Assembly (NCBI RefSeq): GCF_030867095.1
Contig: NC_081826.1
Location: 253,312,251 to 253,376,250, forward strand
Length of the DNA stretch: 64,000 bases
Direction: 5' to 3'
Source: Alligator mississippiensis
Taxonomy: Eukaryota > Chordata > Crocodylia > Alligatoridae
Both the position numbers and the translations under genes were made by a program. Below, piece by piece: positions 33,784-45,806 of this stretch; positions within the stretch are counted from its first letter, which is position 1; each line of letters starts with the position of its first letter. Under the pieces are notes generated by a model. The model searched no databases. It worked only from the letters and a program-made list of their open reading frames with translations, and had not been told where the DNA came from.

Positions 33784-33982
33784 ACTGGAAGTCAAAGAGT
33801 ACTTGATTATACAGGTACTAAATAAATGCCCAGTAACAGGAATTACTGTGCAGTAGCACTGGTGAACACTTTAGTGACATTACTGTGTCTAATAATACTG
33901 TGAAGTAGCACTGTTGGTGCTGTGATGTGCTACTGCGCAGTATTTGGCTAGTGTGGAGTCAGCATCTCGTGTAGACACGCCC
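33784..33982. mobile_element. Adjacent related MITE fragment
   Basis: Repeats the AGTACTTGATTATACAGGTA core and several TACTGTGCAGTAG motifs, and ends CATCTCGTGTAGACACGCCC. It probably represents a second, partly deleted MITE of the same family abutting the first. Confidence 0.5.
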
Positions 33983-36174
33983 AGGATGCGGCACAGTATT
34001 AAAGTAGTTAACACCCTTCCCCCTCCTCCACCTCTCCACACCTCAAAAAAACTGAGATGTTTGTTGATAACTTGTGTGGGTTAGTGCGTGGTAGGTCAAT
34101 GCAATTTGACATGTCCAAGATACAGTAAGAAAGCATGAAGAAAGGAAGAAATTCACTGCAGGTCAAAGTTTCTTTTGTAATGGCATGGTTTTAATTTGGC
34201 ATTGATGCCTGGCAAGGCACCTATTGGATATACGCAGAAGGCAGCTGTTGGGCATGCTCACATTTTTAATTTGTCCACCTTTCAGAGCAAGGTTTGTGGG
34301 GGTGGGGGGTAGAAAGAGAACACATGAACAGGATCCCCGGATAGTTAGCTTGAAGGGTGACCTGTTCATAAAAGGCCACTGTAAACCCAAAGGACTGGGG
34401 GGGGAGAGTCCATAATAATTGGGCACCTTTTGCCAAGTATTAGGATCAAAAGTGCTTGAACTACATTTTTTGAAAGCTAAATTTCACATGTGGGCTGACA
34501 GCCTGCATGGCAAGTTTCAGCCTAACGAACTTTGAAATAGGTGAGATAGATGAGAACTAGCATCAAACCTAGGGTTTCTAATATAGGTGCTTGACAATCA
34601 TTTATGGTCACACAGGCCCTTGCATAATGACTGCATTCCCCAGCTCTGCACTAGCACCTAATTGACAGAATCCTGTTACAGAGCACGGTTTCATGCTAAC
34701 AAAACTGCTTCTAATTTGTCCCTCATCATTTATCAGTTGGCACATGAAGCCTGGACTCTTAAATTTTATCACATCAGAACAAGCTAATGCAGCCGTAAGC
34801 CCAGCTGTGGTCTACATGTCAACAGCAATCTGTTTACACAAAGCAGCTCTTCAATTATTATCCGGTTCTTCTCCTTTATTGATGCATGACTGATATTGGT
34901 GAAAAAAATAGAGAAGCTTTTCTAGGAGCCTGGAGTTTGTTGGAAACACCTTTGTATTTTCTGCTTTCTTGAATGCCAGATGTGAGGAGCTGTAATAATT
35001 TTAAAGGAAAACCACCATATTTTGCTCTGCTCACAGGGCAGAAAGCTTGTAAGGAAAGGGGCATCTCTCCTCATGCTTAAATCAGAAGGCACATTCTTCA
35101 GAACCAAAGCTGTGTTTTAAGCCTCCATTTGGAGGCGCACACTGTGCTGTAAAGTACTTTCAGTTATAATATGAAGGACCACGTCTTGAAAAGATTGTTG
35201 ACTAACCTACACCTACAAAGTTAGAGCAAGCAAAACAAGCATCTGTAGGTACAAATGCTTATTTAAGCAGATGAAATGCTATGAATGCAATAGCCCATTT
35301 TGCAAATGCCACTTGTCTGCATGCACAGTTTGCCGTGCAGATGTTTCCAAACCAGAACTACCTATTGGAACTCCAATAAACGTTGGGATTTCAGTCAAAT
35401 GAAACCTAGAACTAACCCACTTTTGGACTGGGGAAAAGGCTGACTGTGTAAACCCAATAATCAAAATTATCAGCAAATCTCCTTAATAATGCCAACATGC
35501 TTGCACTAATCACACCTCTGCCTCAGATTGCTTCCTTTATACAAATAGCTCAATAGAAGCCTCAGAGTCCCATTTCAAGTCACACTATCACCTCACTAAA
35601 GTTTTAATTTGTTTATCAATTTCTCCTCATCCTGGCCTCTTCTTGCTTTTTCCCATTTGGCAGATCCCCTGGCTCCCCTTCCCACCAGGATCTTCCACCC
35701 ACTGTGGGATCACATGGGCTCTCCTGTGGTTTTGCCTAGTACTCTTCCCTGTGTGGGACACTAGCTTACATGGCTACCTCCTGGGGCCTTCCTTCTTCTT
35801 TTTGCCAAAGGAATCTGCAGGCAAACATTTCCATCACTCTCCTCCTCACATTTCACTTTTCCCTTCCATTAACTCTCTATCACTGTTTCCCCAGAAAATT
35901 CTGGCAGTTGATACATATATTTTCTTACTCATCAGATCCCACTAACTCTTCCTCTTCCTCCTCCCGCTTCAGCTACAGCCTGGCCCTTTGGAGAAGTCAG
36001 ATGCTATCAATCTTTCCCTTAAAGAACAATTAACCTGGCACAGATGGGCTGGGGCCTTTTAAAGGAGATAGTCACCTTTTGACAGAACTGCCAAATTAGA
36101 AAACACAGGAGTTGATCCTGTCACATACAGTTGGAGAACCCTGTGGAGTGGTGTGCCCATATAGTAGTCACAGA
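33983..36174. other. No recognised feature
   Basis: About 2.2 kb of AT-rich sequence with only short, motif-free frames. 35590-36000 is pyrimidine-rich. Confidence 0.5.
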
Positions 36175-37010
36175 GGATCATAGGAAAGTAGAGCTGGAAG
36201 GGACCTCACACTGTCATTTAATCCAGCCTCCTGCTCAAGGCAGGATCACCCCTGACTAAACCATCCTAGACAAATGTCTATCTAGCCTTCTCTTGAAAAT
36301 ATCCAGGGATGGAGATTCCACAATTTCTCTAGATAGCCGGTTCCACTGCTTTACCACCCTCCTAGTCAGAAAGTTCCTCTTAAACTCCAACTTTCCCCTG
36401 CTGCAGTTTGAGGGCATTGCTCCTAGTCTTGTCCTCTGCACCCACAGAGAACTGCCCATCTCTCTCCTCTCTATAATCTCTCTTCAAGAATTTAAAGATT
36501 ATCATCAAATCCCCCTTCAGTCTTCTCTGAACAAAATAACCCTAGTTCTTTCAGCCTGTCCTCATAAGTCATGCTTTCCAGGCCACTAATAATTTTTTCC
36601 ACTCTCCACTGGACTCCTTCCAATCTGTCTACATCCTTTCTGAAGTGCAGGGCCCAAAACTGGACACAACATTCCAAGTGATGCTTCACTGGAGCTGAAT
36701 AAAACAGAAGAATCACTTCCCTTGATTTACAAGTGACAGTCCTATAAATACAACCCAGTACACTGTTGGCCTTTTTTGCAACAAGAACACAGTTGGCTCA
36801 TATTCAGCTTGTGGTCTACTGTAACCCACAGGTCCTCTGCCTTACTGCAGACTAGCTAATCATTCTCCAACCTGTATTTCTGCATGCAATTATGCCATCC
36901 CGAGAGCAGAATGTTGCACTCGTCCTTGTTGAATGTCATCATTCATGATTGCACACAATTTTCCCAGTCTATCCAGGTCATTCTGGATCCTGATATAGAA
37001 GGCACTGTGC
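36175..37010 (-). mobile_element. Old CR1 LINE 3' half, minus strand
   Basis: The plus strand reads GAGCTGGAAGGGACCTCAC, then the reversed coding of the CR1 C-terminus. Minus-strand translations KLEFKRNFLTRRVVKQWNRL and YSAPVKHHLECCVQFWALHF match CR1 ORF2. Frame breaks are frequent, and a terminal octamer tail is no longer clear. 5' truncation lies near 37000. Confidence 0.85.
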
Positions 37011-38995
37011 TTAGCAGGGTAAGCAAACCACCTATACCACAAGTATTCCACATAGATACAGAGCTACCACATGGCAGGAAGAAAGATTTTTGCAGTTGTG
37101 CTGAGCCACCAACTAGGGTATGAAAATGGGGAGCTTGGAATGGGTACTTCTAAGAGAACTAGTACAGAATCATACTATCCACCACCCACATGCCTGTAGA
37201 GTGTGTCACCTCACCAAGTTGAGATGTCTTCATGACTCTCACAAGGCAAATTCATCCAATTCAGTCCTCTCAACATTGTATCAATAGGCTTCAAGAGACA
37301 TTTCCCCATTTTGCCCTGCTTAACCTAAAACAGACTCCATATTCCAGGAGTGAGAATGTTCACAACGATGAAGGTGAGAAATGTGAGAATTTGGTAATTT
37401 AGTCTCCTGAAAGTATGACAAAAGACGCATTAAATTACACTAGAAATGAGAATGCTTTATTCCTGAAAACTGTAGTGAGGTTGTTGCTAGTAAGTGCCGT
37501 CACAGTTCCTTTCTTATAATCTGAACAGAGGAATTGGAAGGAACATTGTAAAGGAAACAAGGGAACCACTAAGGAACAGCATGCTGGCAGACACAATGTA
37601 TAGGCACTCTTCAAACATTGTACAGTCAGTCTTTGCATTCTGTATGTAAAAGGCCTCCAGGTTTGTAGATGACCTATAGCAATATATTTATTGTAATGCT
37701 TTTCAGACTTGAAAGCAGAAATCTACTGAATGTTTCAGCAGAAAAAACTTAATGTGACTTGCATTTAAACTAAATTCAATGTAATTTAAAATAGTTGTGT
37801 TGCAATAAAAAAAGTTTGTCCAACTGTTCTGTCCTTCAGTGAAGTGCTGCTGCCGGGGATTCACTGGTACTCTACCCAGCAGTGTTCACAGTGCACTTTT
37901 TATTCATAATTTCTTGGTCGAATCAATTTGCAACCAGTGACAGCTGTAGCTGCTTGACCAAAGGTCTCCAGGAGGATACTTTTCCAAGTGCTGCATGCGA
38001 AGCAGAGACACAAACCCTGTTTACAGGTAATGAAATGTGTGTACTTTCTCCTTTGCAGAGATGACTAAACCCAGGAATTGCCCATGGTTTTAGTGAGGCA
38101 AAATGACTGTGATACATGATCGGTTACAGTGACAGCAAGGCATTGCCACGCTATATTCAAAGTAACGCAAATTCACCAACTCTTTAGGATGAAATTCAAA
38201 ATAGAAAATTGCTGGCTTCTCACACTGCTGGGCAGACAAAGGATGACAGAAAATCCTTAAAAAGAATTCTAGGAAAAGGGCTGCATAAAGATTATATCCC
38301 TGACCAGTTTATGATAGCTGATAACACAGAACAGTATTTCCACCTATGCACACTGGTAATCAGTATGCTGACCCACTCTTCTGGGTGTAGCTGACTGCTG
38401 AGTTTGCTAGTTCCTGCAGGGCAGGTCAACGCATTAGAATGGAAATAGTCTGCAGAATTTTGAATTAATCAGAGGTTCTACAAGACTGGGCTTCTTTTAG
38501 TGCTGGCTGCTAGAGATACTTTAGCTTTGCCCTGCATTATTGTCAATAAATACCCTAGAGATATGAACATCTATATCCCATGTATATATACTGCAATTAC
38601 ACTGGACCAAGATCAAGGTGATGCAAATAGGAAATAATCATTTCCTAAAACAATTAAAATCTGTGGACAATATGAAGGTGCAGCTCTTCAGCTGAAGTAC
38701 ATTTTCATAGCCTCAAATTACCTTTAAAGGAGAGTAGACAGTTTTATACATTCCTCAGAATCTTTCTGTGGCCATACACTGAGATAGCTTTAAAACCTTT
38801 TTAAAGAGGAGACTTGCTGCTCAGAAATGCACATCACCTTCTTTGATTTAACTGCTACATATCTGTCTGTACCTCTGCTGGTGTAAATGGAGCTAAATAA
38901 CTAACTTTAAAACCTGAATGAAACAAACTGAAAGTTACAGTGGTTTGACTCTACTTGTGGCAGCTTTGGTGTGGACACATGCAGTTAGAGCAACT
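37011..38995. other. No recognised feature
   Basis: AT-rich; frames up to about 79 codons without motif. Confidence 0.5.
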
Positions 38996-39450
38996 CACAG
39001 AATCCCAGGACTGAAAGGGCCCTCAAGGATGGTCTAATCCACAGGTCCTGTGACAAATCCAGACCTTGGGGCTCCTCCCAAGCCAGATCTGCAGGGCCAG
39101 TAGCTATGGAAGATCTGGTAGCAGGAGTCTGGGCACAGAAGGAAGGATCTGATGGCATTGGGGTCCAGCAGCAGCAGGTGTCAGTATAGCCCTCATTCCC
39201 CCTCCTGCCACTGATGGCCATGTCCAGTGGGCCCAGGGGCCCTCAGTTCTGACAGGTCATGTTCTTCCTGGCCATGCCTCCAACTTCTGGTAGCCCTTCA
39301 GTAACCCATGGACATTATCTTTGACACCTTTGATTTAAACTAACCCCTGCATAAATGCAGGATGCACTAATCCCAAACCATCCCTGCCAAATGCTTAGCC
39401 AGCCTCTTGAACATCTCTAGTGAAAGCGATTCCACTCATACTATTACAAT
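38996..39450 (-). mobile_element. Old CR1 3' end, interrupted by an insertion
   Basis: CACAGAATCCCAGGACTGAA with AGGGCCCTCAAGGATGGTCT (38996-39040) is a CR1 3' UTR reversed. The adjoining CR1 segment (CAAACCATCCCTGCCAAATG, GCGATTCCACTCATACTATT) resumes only at about 39335. The intervening block of roughly 280 bp is GC-rich, with 'GGGGCTCCTCCCAAGCCAGA'-type sequence of unknown class. Confidence 0.5.
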
Positions 39451-40267
39451 TTAATATTGGCATAAATGTTATGTTCATCCACACCCTAGGAATACAGTCG
39501 GGAGGGTGGGGGGAGGAGGGTGGAAATAAATCAATGAGTGAGGAGGTAAATTAATATTGATCTTATCTGGAAAATTATATGAAGAGACTAAAATGTGCCA
39601 AAACAGTAAGAAACAACTTACTTCTAAAGGGACAAGAAGTCCCCCTTTTGAATAAATTGTCTTTTATAAATAAGATGATGTAATGCATCCAGACCAACAG
39701 CTCCAGTCTCCTATGATTTGGGGAAGGCACTTGTGATTTGGATGCCACAATTCTAGTGCCCAGTACAAGACACCTACTAATCTACCAGTCCTTCTTTGAA
39801 AACTGGGCTTCTCTAAGATATTGGGTACCCAAAACTGGTGACATTCAAAATGACTACTCACTTAAGGAAATCTAGTCCAGTAAGCCACTAATATGATCGT
39901 TCTCTTTTAACCCTCATTTTCTCTAGCCCCCACTCATACTTGGTTCTTTGCCATTCCTTGTGGTGTTATGTCTGATTCAGATTGTAAGCTGTCTAGGGGC
40001 AGTGTTTCCCAATCAGTCAGTTTACCCTTAGGAGTGTCTAGCATGTGCTCTCTTTTGCAGCTGGCCAACTCCATTCTTACCTAGCTAGCATAGAGGGGAT
40101 GATGCTGTGCTTCTACCCCCTTCTTGTTCCTCCTACACTTTGAGGGAACTGGCTGGTGTAAGGTGAATGGCAACACCATAACTGTGTCTATAGATTGGGA
40201 TGAAAGGCATCTATGGACCCATTCCTTTCCTTGCTCACCTGCTCAACCACTGGATAGTTTTGTCCCT
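39451..40267. other. No recognised gene
   Basis: AT-rich with a short G-rich run at 39499-39522. No coding signal. Confidence 0.5.
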
Positions 40268-40420
40268 TCATGTTTATAGATCACAGAAAACAGCTGGAAA
40301 GGACATAGAGAGGCTATCTAGTTCATTCCTAATCAACTCTACTGAAAACATTTTGAACGTCTAGTTAAAAAGCAAAGGTATTATGGACACTTATTTTCCA
40401 CACAGCTCCATGTGGTATCT
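40268..40420 (-). mobile_element. Decayed CR1 3' fragment
   Basis: CACAGAAAACAGCTGGAAAG, ACATAGAGAGGCTATCTAGT and GTTAAAAAGCAAAGG resemble reversed CR1 3' UTR and the end of ORF2 at low identity. Orientation is inferred from the GCTGGAAAGGAC core. Confidence 0.4.
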
Positions 40421-41473
40421 TAAATACTCACTTTGGAAACCTCAGCCCATGTCTATGAAATGTGCGTCTCCTGAGATGAACTCCCTATAAATATCTGGGA
40501 AATGTCACCATCAGCTTATGACTAAGTCAAGAAGCAACCCTTGGCTGACCTGCTTGTGTAGTTCACTGTAATCCCTCGCTTCCTCACGAAGTTGGGTGAA
40601 TGGTCTGGGAAACCTGTGGACCTTTGTATAAATCATAAAGTCAGTGGGCTGTTGGTTTGGGGAATTTGAGCAGCAGATTTCAGGAAGTAGCAAGGAATAA
40701 TGATGTTCTGGCCTGTTTCATTTTCCATACACAAAAGAGTTTACATATGTTGTCTGCTTCTTCCCAAGTAGGGTTGTATTTCCTTCTTGGACGGAGCTGA
40801 ACTAAGTGTTTAACTTTTGAGTGATATTAATCAAAATTGTATGTTAAGTGATAGTGCTTGGCTACATGGGAATTGCTATTTCTTTAACAAAAGAAAGAGA
40901 CTGTCCACAAAAATAATAGTGAGGTCTGTGTAAAAAATAATCCAAAAAGCATATATTTCTGTTTGCAACATTATTATATCCATTCATTTTGTCATCTGGC
41001 ATTTCCTTTGCAACACGTCTTGCAAAGCCCTACTATGCAAGACATCAAGGGCATGTCTATACTGTTTCTTGGGCATGCCCATAAATACCACTGTGAAGCA
41101 TACCTTGCCCACTTGCTTCTGCCCCACATATGCCAACTCCTGAAAATGCTCAGAGTCACTCTTGGGCTCATTGTCTTAGGTGTGCTTGAATAATTTGCTG
41201 TAATCCTTCATTTTCTCATGAAGTTGGGTGAATGGTCAGCAAACTACACATGCTCAGAGCTACTTGAAGTTGACTATATTTTATTTCACTGATTTGGCAT
41301 GCACAGAACATGACTGAGTAGGTCCCCTTTGGTGGCACTCCTACATGCAAGCCGGAGGCAGGGTAGACAAACACCAGAAGGCCAAGGTGTGAAACTGAGT
41401 AACTACACATGTGCAATTTGCATACACAGCCACGATGGCTGTATGCACATACTGACCCTGCAGGTGCCCACTT
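40421..41473. other. No recognised feature
   Basis: AT-rich background. A duplicated segment resembling AATCCCTCGCTTCCTCACGA (40570) recurs at 41202 (AATCCTTCATTTTCTCATGA), each followed by AGTTGGGTGAATGGTC. It is an undefined low-copy repeat. Confidence 0.4.
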
Positions 41474-41499
41474 CCCCCCCCCCCCCCCCCCCCCCCCCC
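41474..41499. repeat. Homopolymer C26
   Basis: Twenty-six consecutive C bases, followed 22 bp later by a further C7 run. The complementary G strand has quadruplex potential. Length in an assembly at such a run is error-prone. Confidence 0.9.
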
Positions 41500-41689
41500 A
41501 ATCTTCTGCACTTTTGCAAACCCCCCCGCCAATTTTGGAAGTTTAGGAATGTAGTCTTGCAGCATCTCTGAATTTTTCTAACACATTATGAAAGGCCCCT
41601 ACATGTATTTGACAAGAACTCACTCAGTGTAAAAATGTATCTTTTCTAACAGCGCATCCACACAAGTGACTGCAGTATAGCACAGAGAT

Positions 41690-42870
41690 AGGGAGCTAGC
41701 TTATTATCAGTAGGAATCCAAGTTTTCCATTTCCCACAGAAAAACCTGCAGCTTTTCCCTCTTAACAAAGAAAAACATGTATTTTTCATTTTAATGGAGA
41801 AACATGGATTTTCCACTTTTGCAAGGAACTTTTTGCAGGCTGGTAGAGTTCCAGCCTGTAAAGGGCTGGGAGGAGCAGGAGAAGGGTGGTCAGGTAGGGG
41901 GTGCCATGTGCATGCTCACGCATTCACATGGCTACCAGGCAGCCTGGAGAGCAGCTCCCAGAGGTAAGTCTGGTGGAGGGGGAAGGGGGATTGAGGCCCC
42001 CCCATAGAGAGGGAGGGAGCTGGACAGGGATGGGACTGCTGGCCAGCTGGTGCGGTGCATGAGGCTTGAGGCCTGGGGCCATGCACAGCTGCAGGGCCCG
42101 GGTGGGGAGTGGGATGAAACCATGGGTAGCTCATCCAGGAAGCAAGGGGGAGGTAGAGCTGGCTCCCTGCCACTGAGTGTACTCCCAAGAGGGCAAGGGG
42201 ATACGTGCACCCCAGATCTCTTTGAGGGGTGGCTATAGCTATCGGCTGCCTGCTGCAGGCTTGGGCTCCCTGCCCTGCTGTCTTCCCCCTGGGGACTCCA
42301 TGGACCAGCAGGTGGGGCTCAGCATGGCAACGCAAAACGTGGTGAGGTGGGGAAGCTCCTTGCCACTGCAAGGCCTGCACTGCGTTAGTGAAGCACCCCC
42401 TGCCCACCCAGCAGCAGCAGTGGCAGCGACATGGAGTTGTACCCCTTGCTGCTGCTGGACAGGCAGGGGGCACCTTACCAGGGCAGCGCCGCGCTCCCAG
42501 AGGTGGCACTGAGAGTCTCACCCAGCCCCATTCTGCCCTGCTGCACCAGGTCCTGCCTGCTGGTCCCTAGAGGCCCCAGCAGAAGGGTAGTAGGGCAGGG
42601 ATCCCCAAGCCTCCCTATGGGCTCCACTCAGGCTGTACCATCTGTGGGGGAGGGGAAGCTGTGCTCCTTGCTGTAGGGGGCAGGGGGCTGCAGACCTGGG
42701 TCCCTGGCCCTGTATCCCTCGCAGCTGGGGGCCCCCTCTAGCACGCCTGGGGGGTGGAAGGGCAGTGGGTGGGAAGTGAGGGGCACCAGCAGGGCCAGGG
42801 GCTGTAGGTGAAGAGTGAGGGGCCTGGATCTATGTCCTGGTGAGCGAAGGGGGCAGGGAGAGCTCATATT
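41690..42870. other. GC-rich repeat-like block
   Basis: AT-rich edges with CCATTTCCCACAGAAAAACC and AATGGAGAAACATGGATTTT flank a GC-rich interior (41850-42850). Frames up to 201 codons are open on several strands without any domain. It looks like a non-autonomous repeat; class unknown. Confidence 0.3.
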
Positions 42871-44111
42871 TTCCATGATAAAAAACCCAAATCAAATGCC
42901 AAAATTTATAGGTATTTAGAATTTATTTTATTATAGTGATTGAGTCACTGATGGGCTTCCAAATAGCTTGAAAAGTGTAAATATATCAATAAAACATTGT
43001 GTTCAATTGATACCTGTATATATAGTGGCATTTCATTTTAATCACAGATTGGGGGGGTTTAATGAGAGAATTCGTGATTTTTAAACAGACAAAACCAGGA
43101 TCCCTGCTACCAGCCAGCTCAGGCACCAGAAGCAGGATAACTGACACCAGCATGGAACCCAACATGGGCTAATTTACCATGCTGAGAAGAATGTAGATGC
43201 ATAACAATAATTAGACCTTAGATTTGCATTGTAAAGCACCTTTCCAAATGATTTGTGCCTGATTCGCTACCATTTAAGTCACCGGAAGCTCTTCCACTGG
43301 TTTCAGTGGTGCAAAAGCACACATTATATCTGCAATATCCAAAAGATAATTCCTTTCAGGTTTAGATGGCTAATCGGTAGGGATCTGTGTAGCATTCTTT
43401 AGGGTAAAATTAAGATAACACAAGCTATAGCAGTTTGGGGGGGAAAAAACCCTTGTATTCACACAGGCTAGGGACAGACATTACACATAAATCAGTTTAA
43501 CTGATCAGAAACTGATTTAAACCTGTAACAGAACAGATGCTCAGTGTATATAAAACAGTTTCAAAATGGCTGAAACCAGTTTGAGATAAACTTGGCTGAA
43601 TGTAGTATCAGACTTAACTGATTTGGCTCAAACCAGTTTATGCAATGTCTGTCCCAGACCCCTTGCTGGCTTAAGATAAATCAGAGTCCCCAGCATCCCA
43701 GCATGCTCTCTGGGCTGGGCAGGGCTCTCTGCTCCACAGCAGGGCTGGCCACTCCCCTCTGCTCCCTGGCTGGAGCTCTTGCAGAGACTTGTAGGCACAG
43801 CAGGATCTGCCTGGCTTGCCCCTGCCCTCCCCCACCCCTTTGCTGCTCAAGCAAGAAATCCCCCCATCCCTCCCTCCCATCTCCCACAGCAGGGACCCCA
43901 GTCCCATGGACCCTAGGCATGTGGTATGCTAGCTAATGCAATTTCACTAGGACAGGCAGACAGAACAGTGACCGCTTAGGGCTGTTGAGGGCTAATCAAC
44001 AGGTCAGCTGGTAAGATATTTAAGAAGAATTTGAAGTAATGGAGAGAGGCTATTGTTTTGTTGGTGGGGTGATAAACAATGTTATCAGCCCCCTGCTGGC
44101 TTGCTCATCTT

Positions 44112-45370
44112 ATAGTTTCATAGTTTCACAGTAGCTAGGGCCAGGAGGGACCTGAACAGATCATCTAGCCTGACCCCCTGCCACAGGCAGGAATGAATGC
44201 TGGGTTCACAAGACCCCAGACAGGTGATCATCCAACCTCCTCTTGAATTTGCCTAAGGTAGGGGTGAGGACCACTTCCCTGGGAAGCTGGTTCCAGATTT
44301 TGCCCACCCTAACTGTAAAATATTGCCTTCTGATCTCCAACCTAAACCTATTCTCCATCAGCTTATGACCATTGTTCCTCGTCACCCCAGGTGGTGCTGG
44401 GGAAAAAGGGGCTCTGCCTATTTGCTGTTGATCTCCCCTGATGAGCTTGTGGGCTGCCACCAGGTCCCCCCTCAGCCTCCTCTTGCTGAGGCTGAACAGG
44501 TTCAGGTATTTCAGTCTCTCCTCGTAGGGCCTGTCCTGCTACCTTCTCACCAAGTGGGTGGCCCTCCTCTGAACCCTCTCCAGGCTGGCCACATCCCTTT
44601 TGTAGTGCAGCGCCCAATACAGGACGCAGTATTCCAACTGCGGCCTGACCAAAGCTGCATAGAGGGGGAGTATCACCTCTCTGGATCGGCTTGAGATGCA
44701 CCTTTGGATGCATGACAAGGTATGGCTGGCCTTGCTGGCTATGGTCTGGCATTGGTGGCTCATGTTCATCTTGGAGTCAATAATGACTCCGAGATCCCTT
44801 TCCGCCTCTGTGCTTTCATGAGGGGAACTCCCCAGCCTGTATGTATGCTGTGGATTCCTTCTCCCAAGGTGCAGCACCCTGCATTTGTCTATGTTGAACC
44901 CCATCCTATTCTCATCTGCCCACTTTTGTAGTCTGTCTAAATCTAGTTGCAGCCTCTCTCTCCCTTCAAGTGTGTCCACCTCGCCCCACATCTTAGTGTC
45001 ATCAGCAAACTTGGACAGCGTGCTTTCCACCCCCTCGTCCAAGTCGCTGATGAAGATGTTAAACAGTGCGGGCCCAAGGACCGAGCCCTGGGGTACCCCA
45101 CTGCTCACATCTCGCCAGGTTGAGTACAACCCATCCACCACTACTCTCTGGGTGTGCCCCATCAGCCAATTGTTTACCCATCCAACTGTGTAGGCATCAA
45201 TGCTGCAGTCACTTAATTTATTGATGAGGATGGGGTGACAGACAGTGTCAAAGGCCTTCTTAAAGTCTAGAAAGACTATGTCCACAGCGACACCATCATC
45301 CAAGGATTTAGTTACTTGGTCGTAAAAGGCAATCAGGTTGGTCTGGCAGGACCTGCCTTTGTCAGTTTGC
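44112..45370 (-). mobile_element. Young 5'-truncated CR1, minus strand
   Basis: Reads from mid reverse transcriptase to the 3' tail, ending in repeats like CTATGAAA (44114-44130). It has inserted within the TIR element above. It belongs to the same subfamily as the fragment at 7532-7725. Few disabling changes are present. Confidence 0.9.
44206..45303 (-). pseudogene. CR1 ORF2 C-terminal reverse transcriptase, one internal stop
   Basis: A single frame runs for 366 codons, interrupted only by TAG at 44539-44541. It contains VFLDFKKAFDT, GVPQGSVLGPALFN, the catalytic SKFADDTKMWG, RDLGVIIDSKMNMSHQC and the C-terminal TVRVGKIWNQLPREV. The endonuclease and the N-terminal reverse transcriptase were lost by 5' truncation, so it cannot function. 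The near-intact frame implies a recent insertion compared with the copies at 17340 and 36175. Confidence 0.9.
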
Positions 45371-45806
45371 TGCAGACAGTATTAAGAAGCAGGGAGAAAG
45401 ATTGAAAACTTCACTTTCAATCACTGCATGTACTACACCCACTGCGGCCCCCTCGCCTGCCCTTGCCTCAGAGTGCTAGCAGGGGCCTGGGGGCTGGCAA
45501 CACTCCTGCCCCTTCAGCAGCGAGCAGGGAAAAGCCTGGGATGGTGCAGGCAGGATGTTCTCCCTAATCAGAACATCCTGCCTAGGCCTGGCCCCGCCCC
45601 CCTCAGCTCAGCCCTGTGTAAGGGAAGGAAGGGCTGCTCTAGTGCTCCCCAGCTTCATGCCTGAACCATTGCAGGCATGTGCCTGAATTTCCTCAGCCCA
45701 GAGAGAATGTCTGTCTGGCTACAAACCGGTTCAGCCTGGCCAGGTAAAACTAACCTGCAAAGATTGAATCAATTCAGGCTCAGGATTTTTGAATGTCTGT
45801 CCCTAG

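Larger units (their letters stand above)
43468..45806. mobile_element. TIR element CTAGGGACAGACATT, with nested CR1
   Basis: The left end CTAGGGACAGACATT (43468-43482) is exactly inverted at 45792-45806 (AATGTCTGTCCCTAG). A second inverted copy (AATGTCTGTCCCAG) lies at 43643-43656 and another at 45708, so the structure may be a 190-bp MITE plus a larger composite. The ends are rich in AAACCAGTTT/AACTGATC motifs. The GC-rich interior has no transposase. A further left end of the same family is at 55434. No target duplication was found. Confidence 0.5.
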
